Program-made: the position numbers and the translations under genes
Assembly (NCBI RefSeq): GCF_012910955.1
Contig: NZ_WTVQ01000012.1
Location: forward strand, 57,387-121,386
DNA from: Aromatoleum diolicum
GTDB taxonomy: Bacteria > Pseudomonadota > Gammaproteobacteria > Burkholderiales > Rhodocyclaceae
Length of the DNA: 64,000 nt
Direction of reading: 5' to 3'
Shown: positions 28,063 through 35,507 of the stretch, piece by piece
Layout: every line of letters starts with the position of its first letter
How positions within the stretch are numbered: position 1 is the stretch's first letter
Notes under the pieces: model-generated
Databases searched by the model: none
Seen by the model: only the letters and a program-made list of their open reading frames with translations
What the model was told of the DNA's origin: nothing

Positions 28063-29523
28063 GTGCAAAACACTAGCAGCCCGCGCCGCTTCGGCATCGT
28101 TGGCGGTCTCGGCGCGCTCGGCGCCGCCGATGTCTTCTTCAAGCTGGTCAAGGCGCTGCCGGCACGCAGCGGACAGCAGCAGCCGGAACTCATCTTCGAA
28201 CAACATCCATTCCGTGAGGAGGACAAGCCCGGCGAGAAAACGGCGTCGCAGAACGGACGCAAACTCTATGTCTTCGACATGATCCGGCAGTTCGAGTCGC
28301 GCAAGGTCGATGCGGTCGTGCTGCCCTGCTTCATCAGCCACACCTTCCTCGACGAACTGCAAGCCGAGATCCGGCTGCCGATCGTCGACCTCATGGAGGC
28401 GCTGCACTGTCATATCTCGCACCGGCATGCCGGCGTCCGGAGGCTCGGCATCCTGACCTCGGACCACGTCCGCGCGAAGGGCCTGTTCGAGCGCCATTTT
28501 ACCGCTGCGGAATGGGATCTTTGCTACCCGCACACGGCCATCCAGCGCGACTGCGTGATGCCGGCCATTTATGGCCCGGACGGAATCAAGGCGGGACACC
28601 TGCAAGGCCGGTCGGTCGAGCGGCTGGCCAAGGCGTGCATGGACCTGCTGGAACAAGGCGCGGAATTGATCGTTCCCGGTTTCGCCGAGGTTCCCATCGT
28701 CATCGACGCGCTGCGCGAGCGCGGCATTCCGATCCTCGACGCGAACCGGATCTACGCCCGCCATGCCGTCTCCCACGAGGCGGCGGCGAAGGCACGACCG
28801 TTCAAGGTGGGCGTGGTGGGCGGCGTCGGGCCCGCGGCGACGGTCGATTTCGTCGCCAAGATCGTGCGCAACACCGCTGCGCGACGGGACCAGGAACACG
28901 TCAAGCTGGTGGTCGAACAGAATCCGCAAATCCCCGACCGCACCGAAAATCTGCTCGGCGACGGTCCCGATCCGACCATCGCACTTTATTCGACGTGCAA
29001 GAAGCTCGAAGCCGCGGACGCGGACATCATCGCGATTCCGTGCAACACCGCCCATGCCTTCGTCGAGCGCATCCAGCCCTACCTCTCGATTCCCGTCGTG
29101 CACATGCTGTTCGAGACGGTCGAACATATCCGGAAGTACCTTCCGGATCGCCGGCGCATCGGCCTGCTGGCCACCAGCGGGACGGTCAGGAGTGGCGTCT
29201 ACCACGACGTCGCGACGAAGGCGGGTTTTGAATTGCTGGTCCCGGACGAGGAGCACCAGAACCTGGTGATGTCTGCCATCTATGGGGCGCAAGGCGTAAA
29301 GGCCGGCTTCACCGAAGGGGCGTGCCTGGACGAGCTGTTACGCGCGCTCGCGTCGCTGGCCCGGCGTGGCGCGGAAGTCGTCATCCTCGGATGTACGGAA
29401 CTCCCCCTTCTGCTGAAACAGGACGATGCGTTTCCGGCCGGCGGACGAACCGTCGTCATCCTCGACCCGACCGAAATTCTCGCAAAGAAATGCGTGAGCC
29501 TCCGCGACCGGGCCAACGCTTGA
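28063..29523 (+). CDS. tandem-fused aspartate/glutamate racemase-family protein
   Basis: A 486-residue fusion of two PLP-independent racemase domains, about twice the usual 230 residues. Both halves start with a GxVGGxG motif (residues 11 and 250). The C-terminal half has both catalytic cysteines: Cys327 in IPCNTAH and Cys444 in LGCTELP. The N-terminal half keeps Cys89 (LPCFISH), but the second Cys is Phe207 (PGFAEVP), so it is probably not a racemase and may be structural or regulatory. The GTG start at 28063 follows AGGAGA. Placement after aspA and the symporter suggests conversion of D-aspartate (or D-glutamate) to the L form before deamination. Confidence 0.85.
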   Translation: MQNTSSPRRFGIVGGLGALGAADVFFKLVKALPARSGQQQPELIFEQHPFREEDKPGEKTASQNGRKLYVFDMIRQFESRKVDAVVLPCFISHTFLDELQAEIRLPIVDLMEALHCHISHRHAGVRRLGILTSDHVRAKGLFERHFTAAEWDLCYPHTAIQRDCVMPAIYGPDGIKAGHLQGRSVERLAKACMDLLEQGAELIVPGFAEVPIVIDALRERGIPILDANRIYARHAVSHEAAAKARPFKVGVVGGVGPAATVDFVAKIVRNTAARRDQEHVKLVVEQNPQIPDRTENLLGDGPDPTIALYSTCKKLEAADADIIAIPCNTAHAFVERIQPYLSIPVVHMLFETVEHIRKYLPDRRRIGLLATSGTVRSGVYHDVATKAGFELLVPDEEHQNLVMSAIYGAQGVKAGFTEGACLDELLRALASLARRGAEVVILGCTELPLLLKQDDAFPAGGRTVVILDPTEILAKKCVSLRDRANA

Positions 29524-29696
29524 CGCTTGGACGAAGCGACCGGCGTCATCGCCTGACCGCATGATGCTGCAATGCACCATGCCATTGGATTTTTTTAGCA
29601 GCTCCAATCGGCCTATTTTAGAGGCTTATTTGAATATCTTATCGCAACATAAGAATATTTGAAGCGATTATTGTTGCGTCGCACAAGGCTCTTGAT
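29524..29696. other. AT-rich intergenic stretch
   Basis: Unlike the GC-rich surroundings, 29581-29700 is AT-rich. It contains an ATTGGA/TCCAAT dyad (29584-29608) and an imperfect AT-rich inverted repeat near 29630-29665. No ORF is visible. It lies between the racemase gene and the sRNA candidate and may hold regulatory sites for the latter. Confidence 0.4.
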
Positions 29697-29702
29697 TATG
29701 AT
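29674..29702 (+). promoter_or_regulatory. sigma-70 promoter of the sRNA candidate
   Basis: TTGCGT (29674-29679) and TATGAT (29697-29702) are separated by 17 bases. Transcription would begin near 29709. The -10 box matches five of six consensus positions; the -35 box is weaker. Confidence 0.55.
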
Positions 29703-29708
29703 TTGAAC

Positions 29709-29780
29709 CGTCTCCTCCACCCTCCTCCTTTGGTGTGGATTTAAGCCCGGGCATCTTCGATGCCCGGGCTCTTTCTTTTT
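29709..29780 (+). ncRNA. candidate small RNA with anti-Shine-Dalgarno loop
   Basis: About 72 nt. The 5' part contains CTCCTCC twice. TCCAC (29716-29720) pairs with GTGGA (29735-29739), leaving CCTCCTCCTTTGGT in the loop, so an anti-Shine-Dalgarno sequence would be displayed single-stranded. A 12-bp GC-rich terminator hairpin follows. The layout recalls alphaproteobacterial 'cuckoo' sRNAs with CCUCCUCC loops, but homology is not claimed. The promoter, loop and terminator are seen directly; expression is inferred. Confidence 0.5.
29744..29780 (+). terminator. strong Rho-independent terminator of the sRNA candidate
   Basis: AGCCCGGGCATC and GATGCCCGGGCT form a perfect 12-bp stem around a TTC loop, followed by CTTTCTTTTT on the plus strand. 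The stem could also slow transcription from the convergent qhp cluster, but no T run exists in that direction. Confidence 0.85.
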
Positions 29781-29818
29781 GCGCGTCCGACACCGCGATC
29801 CGGACCCATGTCCGGGTA

Positions 29819-30865
29819 CTACGCCGGGACTTCGACCTTCGCCTCGACCTCCCCGACAACCGCCCGGCTCCGCACCTCCGGGTAGTAGCACATGTACCCG
29901 CTCGCACAATGCCCCGGCGCGCCGCGCAGGCCGACGGCGAATTCGCGGACTTTCTCCTCCGACTCGCCCGCCTCGATGCGGCGCAGCACCTGGGCGACGA
30001 GTTCGACGCTCTTGATCTTGCGTTCGCTGGCGCCTTCGCGGCCGGCGATCTTGACGGAGTGGACGCCCGCAGCGTGCATTGCAGGCATCGCGCAAGTGCC
30101 ACAGGGCCCCCACGGGTAGCCGTTGGGGGCGACGGAGAAGCCGTTGCCGAAGCGGTACCAAAGCCAGCGTTTGTAGTCGAGGTCGTTCTGTTCGAGGCGG
30201 CGCAGCGCGCGTTCGTGAGGCTGACCACCGCCGGCGGACTGGTACTCGAACTGGTAGTTGTCGATGCAGATCGGCCCGCCCTTGTTCATCGGCAGGTGCA
30301 CCGTGTGGCAGGTTCCCTCCTCGAACACGCAGCCGTCGTTGAGGACGAAGGCCTCGATTTCGAGCTCCGGGAGTTCGGTCGTGATCGCGGAAATTTCAGC
30401 GACGGTGACGTCGCGCGGCAGGATGATGCGGCTCGCGCCGAGCCCGGCGAAGAAGCGCGCGGATTCGACGTTGCGGCAGGTCGCGACCGAGCTGACGTGG
30501 ATCGCGAGGTCCGGCACGTTGGCGGCGAGCGACGCGATCAGCGAGATGTCGGCGACGATCGCGGCGTTGCCGCCGATGCTGCGGAAGCGCGCGCCGATTT
30601 CGGTGAGCGCGTCGAGATGTTGCTCGCCGTATTGCTGCGCGTTGAGGACCAGGAAGACGTCGGCGTCGAGCGCGTGGGCTTTCTCGACGACGCGTTCGAG
30701 GTCGGCGTAGCCGTTGAGATTGCCGAACACGCGACGATTGACGCCGGAGGTGTTGAAGCGCTGGATCCAGTCCGGCGGGACGACGCCACAGTAAAGTTCG
30801 CGGGCGCCGGCGCGCACCAGCGGCTCGACTTCGGCAGGGGTGCTGATGGGGGCTGTTATCTTCAT
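29819..30865 (-). CDS. U32-family protein, UbiU-like, last gene of the qhp cluster
   Basis: A 348-residue member of the U32 'collagenase-like' family, mostly a TIM-barrel. ITAPISTPAEVEPLVRAGARELYCG is the family N-terminus. The cysteine pattern follows E. coli UbiU, which holds a [4Fe-4S] cluster: Cys179 and Cys186 in DGCVFEEGTC (UbiU has LC-x6-C), then Cys200 and Cys255 (or Cys258). VKIAGREG matches the UbiU VKIEGRQR region. UbiU with UbiV performs O2-independent hydroxylation of ubiquinone precursors. Here it is encoded 1 bp after the UbiV-like gene in an amine dehydrogenase operon that lacks qhpG, so I infer a role in O2-independent hydroxylation of the QhpC tryptophan. The ATG at 30865 has GGAG. 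Alternatives are RNA hydroxylation (RlhA/TrhP relatives) or peptidase activity. Confidence 0.75.
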   Translation of the reverse strand: MKITAPISTPAEVEPLVRAGARELYCGVVPPDWIQRFNTSGVNRRVFGNLNGYADLERVVEKAHALDADVFLVLNAQQYGEQHLDALTEIGARFRSIGGNAAIVADISLIASLAANVPDLAIHVSSVATCRNVESARFFAGLGASRIILPRDVTVAEISAITTELPELEIEAFVLNDGCVFEEGTCHTVHLPMNKGGPICIDNYQFEYQSAGGGQPHERALRRLEQNDLDYKRWLWYRFGNGFSVAPNGYPWGPCGTCAMPAMHAAGVHSVKIAGREGASERKIKSVELVAQVLRRIEAGESEEKVREFAVGLRGAPGHCASGYMCYYPEVRSRAVVGEVEAKVEVPA

Positions 30866-30866
30866 C

Positions 30867-31769
30867 TCAGGCTCCGGAGAGGACGATGCGGCTGACCCAG
30901 CCGTTCGCGACGGCTTCGGCGACCGCCGTGGCCATGCCCGCGGCGTGGCGGTAATACATCGTGTTGCCGCGCTGCGAGGTGTGGAGTTCATGGGTGCCGG
31001 GGCGTGCGCCGACTTCGGAGAAGCCGAGGCATTCACGGCGGCATTTGTGGCCGGGCGAGAACTTCTCCGGGGTGTCGAGCGACAGCGACCCGAGCTTGCA
31101 GATGCGTCCCTTGGCGATGTAGCCGTAGGGCGCACGCACCCCGACCGGAAAGTCGATGCCGGCGTACATGTCGGCGGCACCGAAGGGCGGGAAATCGAGC
31201 TCCAGGCGGCCAATGCCGAGGCCGTCGAGGATCTCGCGGAACGGCCCGGCACGCAGGCCGTTCGGGTACATGCGCGCCCAGGTGGCCGACGGCAGACGCG
31301 GGTCCTTGAGCATCTTGCCGAGAAGCCGCCCGGCAACCGGGCGCAGGTCGGGAAACTCGCGCTGCACAAGGCGCGCGACGCCCCAGTCGTTGATGGTGAC
31401 CTCGGAACCGGCCGGCAGACGCGCGAGCGCCGCGCGCAGCGGTTCGAAGAGACCGTCGCAGGCGATCGGCGTGACGAGGCCGAAGGTCAGGCCCCAGCGC
31501 TCGCACAGCGCGACAGCGCGGTCGATCGATTCGACGCTCGGCAGCAGGTGTTCGCAAAATTCGCTACCGAGGAAGAAGTGCGTCGGTTCGGCGTTCTCGG
31601 GCAGCGAGACGCAGTCACGTGCGTCACCCAGCTGGTCGAGGTAGTCGTCGCGCGTGAGGCGATCGTGCCGCGCGAAGGCGGCAAGCTCGCGCTCATCGAC
31701 GAGGGCGAAGCCGAGTTCGATCGGGCCAGGGGGGGCTGGGAGGGTCGGGGTGCTCTGTGGGATGGTCAT
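30867..31769 (-). CDS. U32-family protein, UbiV-like, in the qhp cluster
   Basis: A 300-residue U32-family protein. The four cysteines that bind [4Fe-4S] in UbiV are matched in position and spacing: Cys72 in FFLGSEFCE (UbiV YLGEAVC), Cys224 in KGRICKLG (UbiV SARCFT), and Cys243-x3-Cys247 in HKCRRECLG (UbiV ECETC). Its ATG overlaps the qhpE stop (ATGA), and the UbiU-like gene follows by 1 bp, so the two are made together, as for the UbiU-UbiV heterodimer. No UbiT-like lipid-binding partner is encoded nearby, which argues against a ubiquinone role. Substrate assignment to QhpC is inference from the operon. Confidence 0.75.
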   Translation of the reverse strand: MTIPQSTPTLPAPPGPIELGFALVDERELAAFARHDRLTRDDYLDQLGDARDCVSLPENAEPTHFFLGSEFCEHLLPSVESIDRAVALCERWGLTFGLVTPIACDGLFEPLRAALARLPAGSEVTINDWGVARLVQREFPDLRPVAGRLLGKMLKDPRLPSATWARMYPNGLRAGPFREILDGLGIGRLELDFPPFGAADMYAGIDFPVGVRAPYGYIAKGRICKLGSLSLDTPEKFSPGHKCRRECLGFSEVGARPGTHELHTSQRGNTMYYRHAAGMATAVAEAVANGWVSRIVLSGA

Positions 31770-32455
31770 GAATCGATCTCCGCGATTCTTCTGTTTTCGC
31801 GCCCGCGCCAGGTGGCGAAGGTCGCGAGGTGGTCGGCGAGCCCAGCAAGGCCCACCTCGGGGTAATTCACGACAAATTTCGCGACGATGCCGGTGAAGCG
31901 CGCGGTGGCCAGGCTGGCGCCCCCGCGGGCACCGCCGGGCGCGTCGGGACAGGTGCCCCAGGCGGCGCCCGCAGGGGCATCGAGCACCGACCACTGGCCG
32001 GGGCGGCAGCGCGCATCGCCGCTGACCGCGAACACGCCAGGGTAGCTCGCCGGGTACACCGGTGCGCCGCGTGCCGGGGCTGCGGCGACAAGCACGACGC
32101 CCTGCCCGACCGTACGCGCGCAGGCTTCACGCAGTACGCTGCGATCCTCCGCGAGGCCGAGGCTCAGATTGACGATGCGCGCACCTTCGGCGACGCACCA
32201 GTCGATCGCTTCGGCGACGAGCCGGGGCGTGGGCGGGCGCGTCGTCGTGGCGATGCGGGCGTCGATCAGCCGGACCGACGGCGCGGCGCCGAGAACCAGC
32301 GCGGCGACGCATTCGCCGTGCGGCAGCGCCCGCCCGCACGGCACCTCCCGGCGCACCGCGCCATCGTCGCCGGCGACAAACTGCGCGGCGGCGTGCAGCG
32401 ACGCGCGCGGCACGCGCTCGAAGCCGCCATCGACGACGCCGACCGTCACGCTCAT
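31766..32455 (-). CDS. qhpE: subtilisin-like protease of amine dehydrogenase maturation
   Basis: A 229-residue S8-family serine protease without a signal peptide. The triad is Asp9 (GVVDGG), His46 (PHGECVAALVLG) and Ser181 (GGASLAT). The usual oxyanion Asn region (normally AAGN) reads AAAPARG, so that residue appears replaced. In Paracoccus QhpE removes the 28-residue leader of QhpC after QhpD has formed the thioether cross-links. The ATG overlaps the qhpF stop and its own stop overlaps the next start (ATGA on both sides), so translation is coupled. It is shorter than secreted subtilisins, as expected for a dedicated cytosolic processing protease. Confidence 0.85.
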   Translation of the reverse strand: MSVTVGVVDGGFERVPRASLHAAAQFVAGDDGAVRREVPCGRALPHGECVAALVLGAAPSVRLIDARIATTTRPPTPRLVAEAIDWCVAEGARIVNLSLGLAEDRSVLREACARTVGQGVVLVAAAPARGAPVYPASYPGVFAVSGDARCRPGQWSVLDAPAGAAWGTCPDAPGGARGGASLATARFTGIVAKFVVNYPEVGLAGLADHLATFATWRGRENRRIAEIDS

Positions 32456-34170
32456 ACGACCCTCAGCAGCGGTGCCACCGCTCGGACCGGCGACTGCACG
32501 AGCAGGCCGCCGTCGCGCAGTTCGACGACGCGATCGACGTCGCCAACCGAGGCGAGGTTGTGCGTGATGACGATGCGCGTGCGGCCGGCAAAGACGCGAT
32601 CGACCGCTGCCACGATCGCTTGCGCGACCGGCAGGTCGAGGCCGGAAGTCGTCTCGTCGAGAATCAGCACCGCCGGGTCCTGCAGGATCGCGCGCGCGAG
32701 CGCGATGCGCAGGCGCTCGCCGCGCGACAGCGCCGAGGCCGACGCGCCAACCGGCTTGTCGAGGCCGCCGGCGTGGGCGAAGTTGGCAAGGCCGGCGAGC
32801 GACAGCGCGCGCAGCAGCGCCACATCGTCGGCATCCGGGGCGACGAAGCGCAGGTTGTCGCGCACGCTGCCGGGCATCAGCACCGGATCCTGATCGACAA
32901 CGACGACCTGCCGGCGCAGTTCCGCGAGCTCGAGCAGATCGAGCCGCAGGCCATCCAGCAGAATGCGGCCCGCGGCCGGATCGTAATGGCGCTGCAGCAG
33001 GTCGATCAGCGTCGATTTGCCGACGCCCGACGCGCCGACCAGCGCGAACTTGGCTCCGGCGACAATGTCGAGCGACGCGCCATCGAGCACCACCGCGTCG
33101 CCATACCCGAACGTGACCGCGTCGAGGCGGATGCCACCGCGCACCGGCTGCGCGAGTGCCAGCGGATGCGCCGGCGACGTAACCGTCGGCCGTTCGGCGG
33201 CAATCTCGCGGATGCGCTCGAGACTCACCTTCGCGCGCTGCCAGCCCATGAAGACGCCGGCCGCAGTCTGCAGGGGACCCGCGGCGCGCGTCGTATAGGC
33301 GATGAAGGCGACGACGACACCGACCGACAGCTCGCCCGCCGCCGCCATCGAGCCGCCGACGGCGAACACCAGCAGCACGCCCAGCCCCGACAGGATGCGC
33401 TGCACGCCGCCGGCGCCGAGCGACGCGAGCTGCGAGCGGCGCAGCGCCGCGAAATAGTCGCCGTGATGCGCGCGCAGCCCGGCTTCCTGCCGCGGTGCGG
33501 CGTTCGTCGCCTGGATGAACTTCATCGCCCGCAGCGACTCGACGAAAAAGCTCGACATCGCCGCACTCTGCTGGCGCACCGCGTGCGTGCTGCGTTCCAG
33601 CCACGGCCGCGACAGCAGCAACGCGGCGACGTGCAGCGGCACCAGTGCGAACACCAGCGCGGTCAGCAGCGGACTCAAGGACAGCATCAGCACAAGCGCA
33701 ACGACGAGCGAAAACACCGCGTTGAGCAGCCCCATCGGCGCATCGATCGCGAAGCGCTGCACCTCGGCAACGTCGCCATCGAGCCGCGACAGGATCTCGC
33801 CGCCGCGGGTGCGTGCGTAATAGGTCGGCGCGAGCGTCTGCAGGTGGCGATAAACCTGCTCGCGCAAGCCGAACAGCACATGCGCGGAAAGCTTCAGGTA
33901 GGCAAGCCGCGAAACGGCCTCGACCACGACGCCGGCGACGAGCAGCACGAGGAAGGCGCCGCAAAGCTGCAGCACTACGTCCCCTCGCCCGCCGACGATG
34001 CCGTCGTCGACGAGGCGCTGGGTCAGGTAAGGCGGCAGCAGCGCGGCGGCCGACGCAAGGAAGGAAAGCGCGACGATGCCCCCCACCGCCCCGCCGCGCT
34101 CGCGCACCATCGGCCACGCCCAAGCGAGCGCCTGCAGCGGCAACCGACGGTCTTCCCGCAGCGCGATCAC
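32452..34170 (-). CDS. qhpF: ABC transporter (fused membrane and ATPase domains) of amine dehydrogenase biogenesis
   Basis: A 572-residue type I exporter half-transporter. The first 320 residues contain about six hydrophobic helices; the ATPase follows, with Walker A GASGVGKST near residue 380, the signature LSRGERLRIALARAI (LSRGE instead of LSGGQ) and Walker B AVLILDE. In Paracoccus QhpF carries the processed gamma subunit to the periplasm. It starts at a GTG (34170) with GGAGG upstream. A 236-bp gap with a long inverted repeat separates it from qhpB; the downstream qhpE overlaps by 4 bases. Confidence 0.87.
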   Translation of the reverse strand: MIALREDRRLPLQALAWAWPMVRERGGAVGGIVALSFLASAAALLPPYLTQRLVDDGIVGGRGDVVLQLCGAFLVLLVAGVVVEAVSRLAYLKLSAHVLFGLREQVYRHLQTLAPTYYARTRGGEILSRLDGDVAEVQRFAIDAPMGLLNAVFSLVVALVLMLSLSPLLTALVFALVPLHVAALLLSRPWLERSTHAVRQQSAAMSSFFVESLRAMKFIQATNAAPRQEAGLRAHHGDYFAALRRSQLASLGAGGVQRILSGLGVLLVFAVGGSMAAAGELSVGVVVAFIAYTTRAAGPLQTAAGVFMGWQRAKVSLERIREIAAERPTVTSPAHPLALAQPVRGGIRLDAVTFGYGDAVVLDGASLDIVAGAKFALVGASGVGKSTLIDLLQRHYDPAAGRILLDGLRLDLLELAELRRQVVVVDQDPVLMPGSVRDNLRFVAPDADDVALLRALSLAGLANFAHAGGLDKPVGASASALSRGERLRIALARAILQDPAVLILDETTSGLDLPVAQAIVAAVDRVFAGRTRIVITHNLASVGDVDRVVELRDGGLLVQSPVRAVAPLLRVV

Positions 34171-34241
34171 CGCCCTGCCCTCCGAGTCTGCCGTGCCGAC
34201 CGACCAATAGCGGCATACGGCCTCAGCCCCGCACGCGGCAG

Positions 34242-34316
34242 CCCCCGGCGGGAGGTATTTCGTGCCGAGGCGTCCACCATGCGTTCAACGAGGCGCGGAA
34301 TACCTCCCGACGGGGG
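34242..34316. repeat. 18-bp inverted repeat between qhpB and qhpF
   Basis: CCCCCGGCGGGAGGTATT (34242-34259) and AATACCTCCCGACGGGGG (34299-34316) match at 17 of 18 positions, with partial pairing continuing inward for several bases. The 39-base centre contains no ORF. In the qhpB-to-qhpF transcript this would be a very stable hairpin. There is no T run, so it looks more like an mRNA-stabilising or differential-expression element than a terminator. Confidence 0.75.
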
Positions 34317-34406
34317 CGGGTTTTCACCCCGCAGCGAGACTGAGACGTCCCAGCACATCACGATTCCGACTCGGCCACCGACGCTCATCGCCATCACCGT
34401 CAAAGC

Positions 34407-35504
34407 TCAGCGCTTCACAACCCGCAACCAGCCGATCGCCTGGTCCGCGCCGCCGGGCATCATGATCTCGCCCTTCTTCGCGAAGGTTTCCGCATCGTGA
34501 ATCGCGATCTTGTCGAGCGCGCCGCCGAGATAGATCTCCTTGCCGTCGCCAGAGATGTTGATCGCGTAAAAGGTCTGCTCCAGCTCGACACGCTTGAGCA
34601 GCTTGCCGGTGTCTGTATCGACCTTCGACAACTGGTTCATCACCAGGAAGGCCTCGTTGCGCGCGGCCGGATTCACGACCGACGAGAAGATCGCCGTCTG
34701 GGCATTTTCGAACTCGACCGTCTTGAGCGTCTCGGCGTCCAGGTCGAACACCGCGATGCCCGCCTTGAAGGCCTCCGGCGAATCAGGCGGCACGTCGGTC
34801 TTCGCGACGTAGTATGGCGTGGAGAGCGCGCGGGCCTGCTCGAAGGTGCCCCACATCGCCAACACATCCGGCTCGCCGAGACCGGGGCGATCCCAGTGGC
34901 GGACCGGGAAGGTCTTCTCGAGCTTGCCGCTCTTCGTGTTGAAGAGATACATGTCCCACCCCAGCGCGATCAGGTGGTCCGGATTGCCGGTGGCCGCCAT
35001 CAGGCTGATGCGGCGTGGCGCCGGGAAGGTCCGGCGCGGCTTCGCTTTGAGCCCGTCGGCGGTGTCGAACACCGCAATATAGGTGTCCTCGACCTTGTAC
35101 TCCGAGCGCCCCAGCACGACCGGCGCCTGATGCACGTACAGCTCGCGGCCGTCCTCGCTGACCGCGACGGCGAAAAAGCCCTTGATGCGCCGCTCGGGAC
35201 TCGAGAAATCCGCGCGGAACACCTGTTTGCCGCTGTCGAGCTCGATGCCGACGACGCTCTCCATGCGGTTCGTCAGCACGTAGGCGATCTTGCCGTCCTT
35301 CGGCACGACGATCGAACCGGGCACGCCGTCGCCGGGGATCGCGATCGAACGCACGACCTCGCGTTTGGCCGGATCGATGATGTGCAGACTGTTCGGCCGC
35401 GTGACCGTCAGCAGGTATTCGGCCGCGAAGGCCGAGGCCGAAGCCGCGGCGCAACACAGCGCCACCAGCGCCATTCGCGCCTTCTTCAGATGCAGCGTCC
35501 TCAT
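34407..35504 (-). CDS. qhpB: quinohemoprotein amine dehydrogenase, beta subunit
   Basis: A 365-residue periplasmic beta-propeller. The signal peptide ends at about residue 27 (SASAFA). The mature part is built of repeated blades with patterns such as LHIIDPAKREVVRSI, VFDTADGLKAKP and VFDLDAETLKTVE, as in the seven-bladed QhpB. The beta subunit cups the gamma subunit and forms part of the active site with it. GGGAG precedes the ATG and the qhpC stop is 3 bp upstream, so qhpC and qhpB are coupled. The last C-terminal residues reach the region before the inverted repeat. Confidence 0.88.
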   Translation of the reverse strand: MRTLHLKKARMALVALCCAAASASAFAAEYLLTVTRPNSLHIIDPAKREVVRSIAIPGDGVPGSIVVPKDGKIAYVLTNRMESVVGIELDSGKQVFRADFSSPERRIKGFFAVAVSEDGRELYVHQAPVVLGRSEYKVEDTYIAVFDTADGLKAKPRRTFPAPRRISLMAATGNPDHLIALGWDMYLFNTKSGKLEKTFPVRHWDRPGLGEPDVLAMWGTFEQARALSTPYYVAKTDVPPDSPEAFKAGIAVFDLDAETLKTVEFENAQTAIFSSVVNPAARNEAFLVMNQLSKVDTDTGKLLKRVELEQTFYAINISGDGKEIYLGGALDKIAIHDAETFAKKGEIMMPGGADQAIGWLRVVKR

Positions 35505-35507
35505 GGC

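Noticed and set aside
29819..31369. A long open frame extending the UbiU-like gene upstream
   Set aside because: The extra 168 residues are low-complexity and antisense-like and overlap the UbiV-like gene; the ATG at 30865 with GGAG gives the correct U32 N-terminus.
30867..31769. A role of the U32 pair as secreted collagenases
   Set aside because: Neither has a signal peptide, both keep Fe-S-type cysteine patterns, and they sit in a maturation operon. The 'collagenase' name is historical.
31766..34216. An 816-residue open frame spanning the ABC transporter and protease region
   Set aside because: Its first three quarters are an arginine/alanine-rich shadow of qhpF in another frame. Only the last 229 codons from the ATG at 32455 are real (qhpE), supported by the ATGA overlap and catalytic motifs.
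32560..34500. A 646-codon plus-strand frame opposite the ABC transporter gene
   Set aside because: Composition is that of an antisense shadow; the minus-strand gene has all ABC motifs.
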